NCBI GenBank assembly: GCA_026417195.1
Contig: JAOADS010000094.1
Coordinates: 1 to 8,345 of the forward strand
From: Ignavibacteria bacterium
GTDB lineage: Bacteria; Bacteroidota; Ignavibacteria; Tepidaquicellales; OLB5
DNA length: 8,345 nucleotides
Direction of reading: 5' to 3'
A program made the translations under genes and the position numbers. The notes beneath the pieces were generated by a model. That model was not told where the DNA came from and made no database searches. It saw only the letters and a program-made list of their open reading frames with translations. Positions 6,587 to 8,345 of this stretch are shown piece by piece. Within the stretch, counting starts at the first letter, position 1. Each line of letters begins with the position of its first letter.

Positions 6587-7546
6587 TCACACAATTCCTT
6601 TAAGTTCACCTTTGAAAAATCTGTGTATATTTCTTGCAGCCATACCTGAAATTCTTTTCTGACTCTCGGGGGTTTTACCTGCAACATGAGGAGTTAATAT
6701 TACATTTTTCAGGTTCCTTAATTTACCATACACACAAGGTTCGTTCTCAAAAACATCAAGTCCGGCACCAAACAATCTCCCCGACTTAAGGGCTCTGACT
6801 AGACTTTCTTCATTTACAACCTCACCTCTGGAAGTGTTAATAAAAATACACTTTTTCCTTATCAGATTGAAGTGTGAATCTCCTATCATACCATAAGTTG
6901 AGTTATCGAGGGGCACGTGTAATGTAACTATATCTGAATTTTTGAAAACAGTATCAAGAGAAACAAACCTGATGAACCTAAATTTCTTTCTGATTTGCCT
7001 GTTTATATCGTTCCCGAGAACTTTCATATCAAATGCCTGTGCAAACTTGGCTACTAAAGAACCAACTCTGCCAACACCTATTATACCTATAGTTTTATTT
7101 TTAAGTTCAAAATTATTTTTTATTCTGCTCTTGAACTCTCCCTTTCTCATTTCGTGATCGTAATCCAAAATGTTTTTCGACAATGCCATGATCAAACTAA
7201 AAGTATGCTCAGCTGCTGAAATAAAATTTCCTTCCGGTATATTAATGACAGATATTCCAGCTTCTTTACAGGCAGGAATATCAACATTATCATAGCCAGA
7301 CGAAAGTGTACATATAAGTTTAACCGAAGTTTTGCTTAAAAGAGATATATCAGCATCGGTTATTCTACGGTAACTCCTTATAACAAGAGCTGAAAAACTT
7401 CCGGAATCATTTTCAGCAATCGCCCTGAAAATTCTTTTGAAAGACGGATAATTAACGTTGAATAATCTGTAAGATCTCTTTATCAGATATTTTTCATCCT
7501 CAGGCAGAAGCGGGTCGGCAAAATATATGTTAGCCCTTAAATTCAA
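6587..7546 (-). CDS. serA: D-3-phosphoglycerate dehydrogenase-like D-2-hydroxyacid dehydrogenase
   Basis: An NAD-dependent dehydrogenase of the D-2-hydroxyacid family, most like phosphoglycerate dehydrogenase, the first step of serine synthesis. At 319 residues it has only the catalytic and nucleotide-binding domains; the C-terminal ACT/ASB domains that give serine feedback control in longer enzymes are absent. Visible motifs are LVIRSYRRIT (54-63), SGYDNVDI (83-90) and GNFISAAEHT (106-115), which strongly resembles phosphoglycerate dehydrogenases. The Rossmann GVGRVG (157-162) has Asp180 at the end of the next strand for the NAD ribose. The catalytic residues are Arg240 (NTSRGEVV), Glu269 (DVFENEP) and His287 (LTPHVAG). 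The start is TTG: an in-frame TAG immediately precedes it and no nearby ATG or GTG lies downstream. It overlaps the aminotransferase stop as TTGA, so translation is probably coupled. A glyoxylate or hydroxypyruvate reductase cannot be excluded, so the symbol is tentative. Confidence 0.82.
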   Translation of the reverse strand: MNLRANIYFADPLLPEDEKYLIKRSYRLFNVNYPSFKRIFRAIAENDSGSFSALVIRSYRRITDADISLLSKTSVKLICTLSSGYDNVDIPACKEAGISVINIPEGNFISAAEHTFSLIMALSKNILDYDHEMRKGEFKSRIKNNFELKNKTIGIIGVGRVGSLVAKFAQAFDMKVLGNDINRQIRKKFRFIRFVSLDTVFKNSDIVTLHVPLDNSTYGMIGDSHFNLIRKKCIFINTSRGEVVNEESLVRALKSGRLFGAGLDVFENEPCVYGKLRNLKNVILTPHVAGKTPESQKRISGMAARNIHRFFKGELKGIV

Positions 7547-8345
7547 CTATACTGATTTTGAGACGATGCAGATAAAACTTTTAATTCGCGGGAAATTATA
7601 TCTGTAAGTTCAAGAGTATCATCAGGTGATATGTCACCCATATGAGAAACTCTGGCTATCTTACCCCTCAGTTCAGCCTGACCGCTAGCGATCTGTATTC
7701 CGTATTTTTCCTTGAGGATGTTCACAATTAGCGTAGAAGGAATATCATTGGGCAAAGAAAATGCTGTAAGGGAATCAGCTGGTTTTGTGGAGAAAATCTT
7801 CAAACCGTTTGCAATACAAAATTCACGGAATATTCTTGCTGAATCTTCTGTTTTCTTCCACCATTTTTCCAGACCATATTCCAGAATAATATCAGCTGCC
7901 TTATCTAATCCGTAAAACAAACCTACTGACGGTGTCCATGTAGTAAGATTGTCCGATTGGGATTTAAGTTCTTTATTTAAATCAAAATAAAATTTCGGTA
8001 AGTTACTTTTCTTAAGTTTAGCTGAAGCTTTCTCATTAAACGCTATTACAGCAAGTCCGGGGGGAGTCATCATTCCTTTCTGAGATGCAGATACAGCTAT
8101 ATCAATACCCCATTCATCCATACGAAATTCAATTGCTCCGATTGAAGTAACAGCATCAGTAATTACTAGTGCATCGGAATTAGACTTAATGTATTTGGTA
8201 ATTGATTTTATGTCTGTCAGTGTAGCTGTTGAAGTTTCAACGTGGGTTAGGAAAACAGCATCAGCTTTATGTAATATGTTTTCATCAAAATCCCCTGTAG
8301 CAACTGAACTTCCGTAAGGGATTGAGATCTCATAAGTATCCAATC
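7543..8345 (-). CDS. Class V PLP aminotransferase, serine-pyruvate/alanine-glyoxylate type (5' end off window)
   Basis: C-terminal 266 residues plus a partial codon of an aminotransferase; the family is about 380 residues, so roughly 115 N-terminal residues are missing. The TTG at 8343 is an internal Leu codon, not a supported start. Numbering from it, LTHVETSTA (32-40) is the family's HxETSTG motif. DAVTSIGA (63-70) holds the Asp that pairs with the PLP pyridine nitrogen, and SASQKGMMTPPGLAVIAF (85-102) holds the Schiff-base Lys89. TTWTPSVGLFYGL (134-146) and GKIARVSHMGDISPDD (227-242) follow, with Arg231 placed to bind a substrate carboxylate. This is the AGT/PucG-type branch, not classical SerC. 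Encoded directly before a phosphoglycerate-dehydrogenase-like gene, it probably supplies the second step of serine synthesis (3-phosphohydroxypyruvate to phosphoserine), as proposed for similar pairs in other bacteria. A serine-glyoxylate or alanine-glyoxylate aminotransferase is the alternative. Confidence 0.85.
   Translation of the reverse strand, partial: LDTYEISIPYGSSVATGDFDENILHKADAVFLTHVETSTATLTDIKSITKYIKSNSDALVITDAVTSIGAIEFRMDEWGIDIAVSASQKGMMTPPGLAVIAFNEKASAKLKKSNLPKFYFDLNKELKSQSDNLTTWTPSVGLFYGLDKAADIILEYGLEKWWKKTEDSARIFREFCIANGLKIFSTKPADSLTAFSLPNDIPSTLIVNILKEKYGIQIASGQAELRGKIARVSHMGDISPDDTLELTDIISRELKVLSASSQNQYS

Noticed and set aside
6942..7157. 71-codon plus-strand ORF inside the serA-like gene
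   Set aside because: Hydrophobic antisense translation of the Rossmann-domain region; the gene on the other strand is well supported.
7712..7915. 67-codon plus-strand ORF inside the aminotransferase gene
   Set aside because: Antisense shadow of conserved aminotransferase sequence.

Overview
The window is a compact, AT-rich (by eye roughly 35-40% GC) stretch of bacterial chromosome in which every supported gene lies on the minus strand. It reads right to left in transcription order. The order dnaN-recF-DUF721/dciA-gyrB, the lipoprotein, the beta-barrel-type protein ending in Phe, and a TAnnTTTG promoter element in front of dnaN all suggest a Gram-negative member of the Bacteroidota/Chlorobiota/Ignavibacteriota group. 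Ignavibacteria-like is my best guess. That assignment is inference from gene style and order; no rRNA gene is present to settle it.

Region 1 (8345-6587) is a metabolic pair. A class V PLP aminotransferase, cut off at its N-terminus by the window edge, overlaps by 4 bases (TTGA) a short D-3-phosphoglycerate-dehydrogenase-like enzyme. The most likely joint role is serine synthesis from 3-phosphoglycerate. A serine/glyoxylate/hydroxypyruvate interconversion is the main alternative.

Region 2 (6586-6481) is the only real intergenic space, 106 bases, and carries the likely promoter and a strong Shine-Dalgarno sequence for dnaN.

Region 3 (6480-1851) is the replication block: DNA polymerase sliding clamp (dnaN), RecF, a DUF721/DciA-like protein and gyrase subunit B. 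Spacing is 1 base, an 8-base overlap and 20 bases, as expected for one transcript. dnaA is not next to dnaN, where it often sits.

Region 4 (1873-1) is an envelope block that follows gyrB without a break. A small predicted outer-membrane beta-barrel protein starts inside the end of gyrB. Undecaprenyl-diphosphatase (uppP/bacA, with a TTG start) follows, and then a lipoprotein cyclophilin-type peptidyl-prolyl isomerase that runs off the left edge.

I saw no tRNA, rRNA, CRISPR array, insertion sequence, phage gene, convincing terminator or large repeat. This is core chromosome and I found no convincing new biological system. The points worth a second look are gene arrangement, start codons, the unknown barrel protein and the ambiguous metabolic pair.
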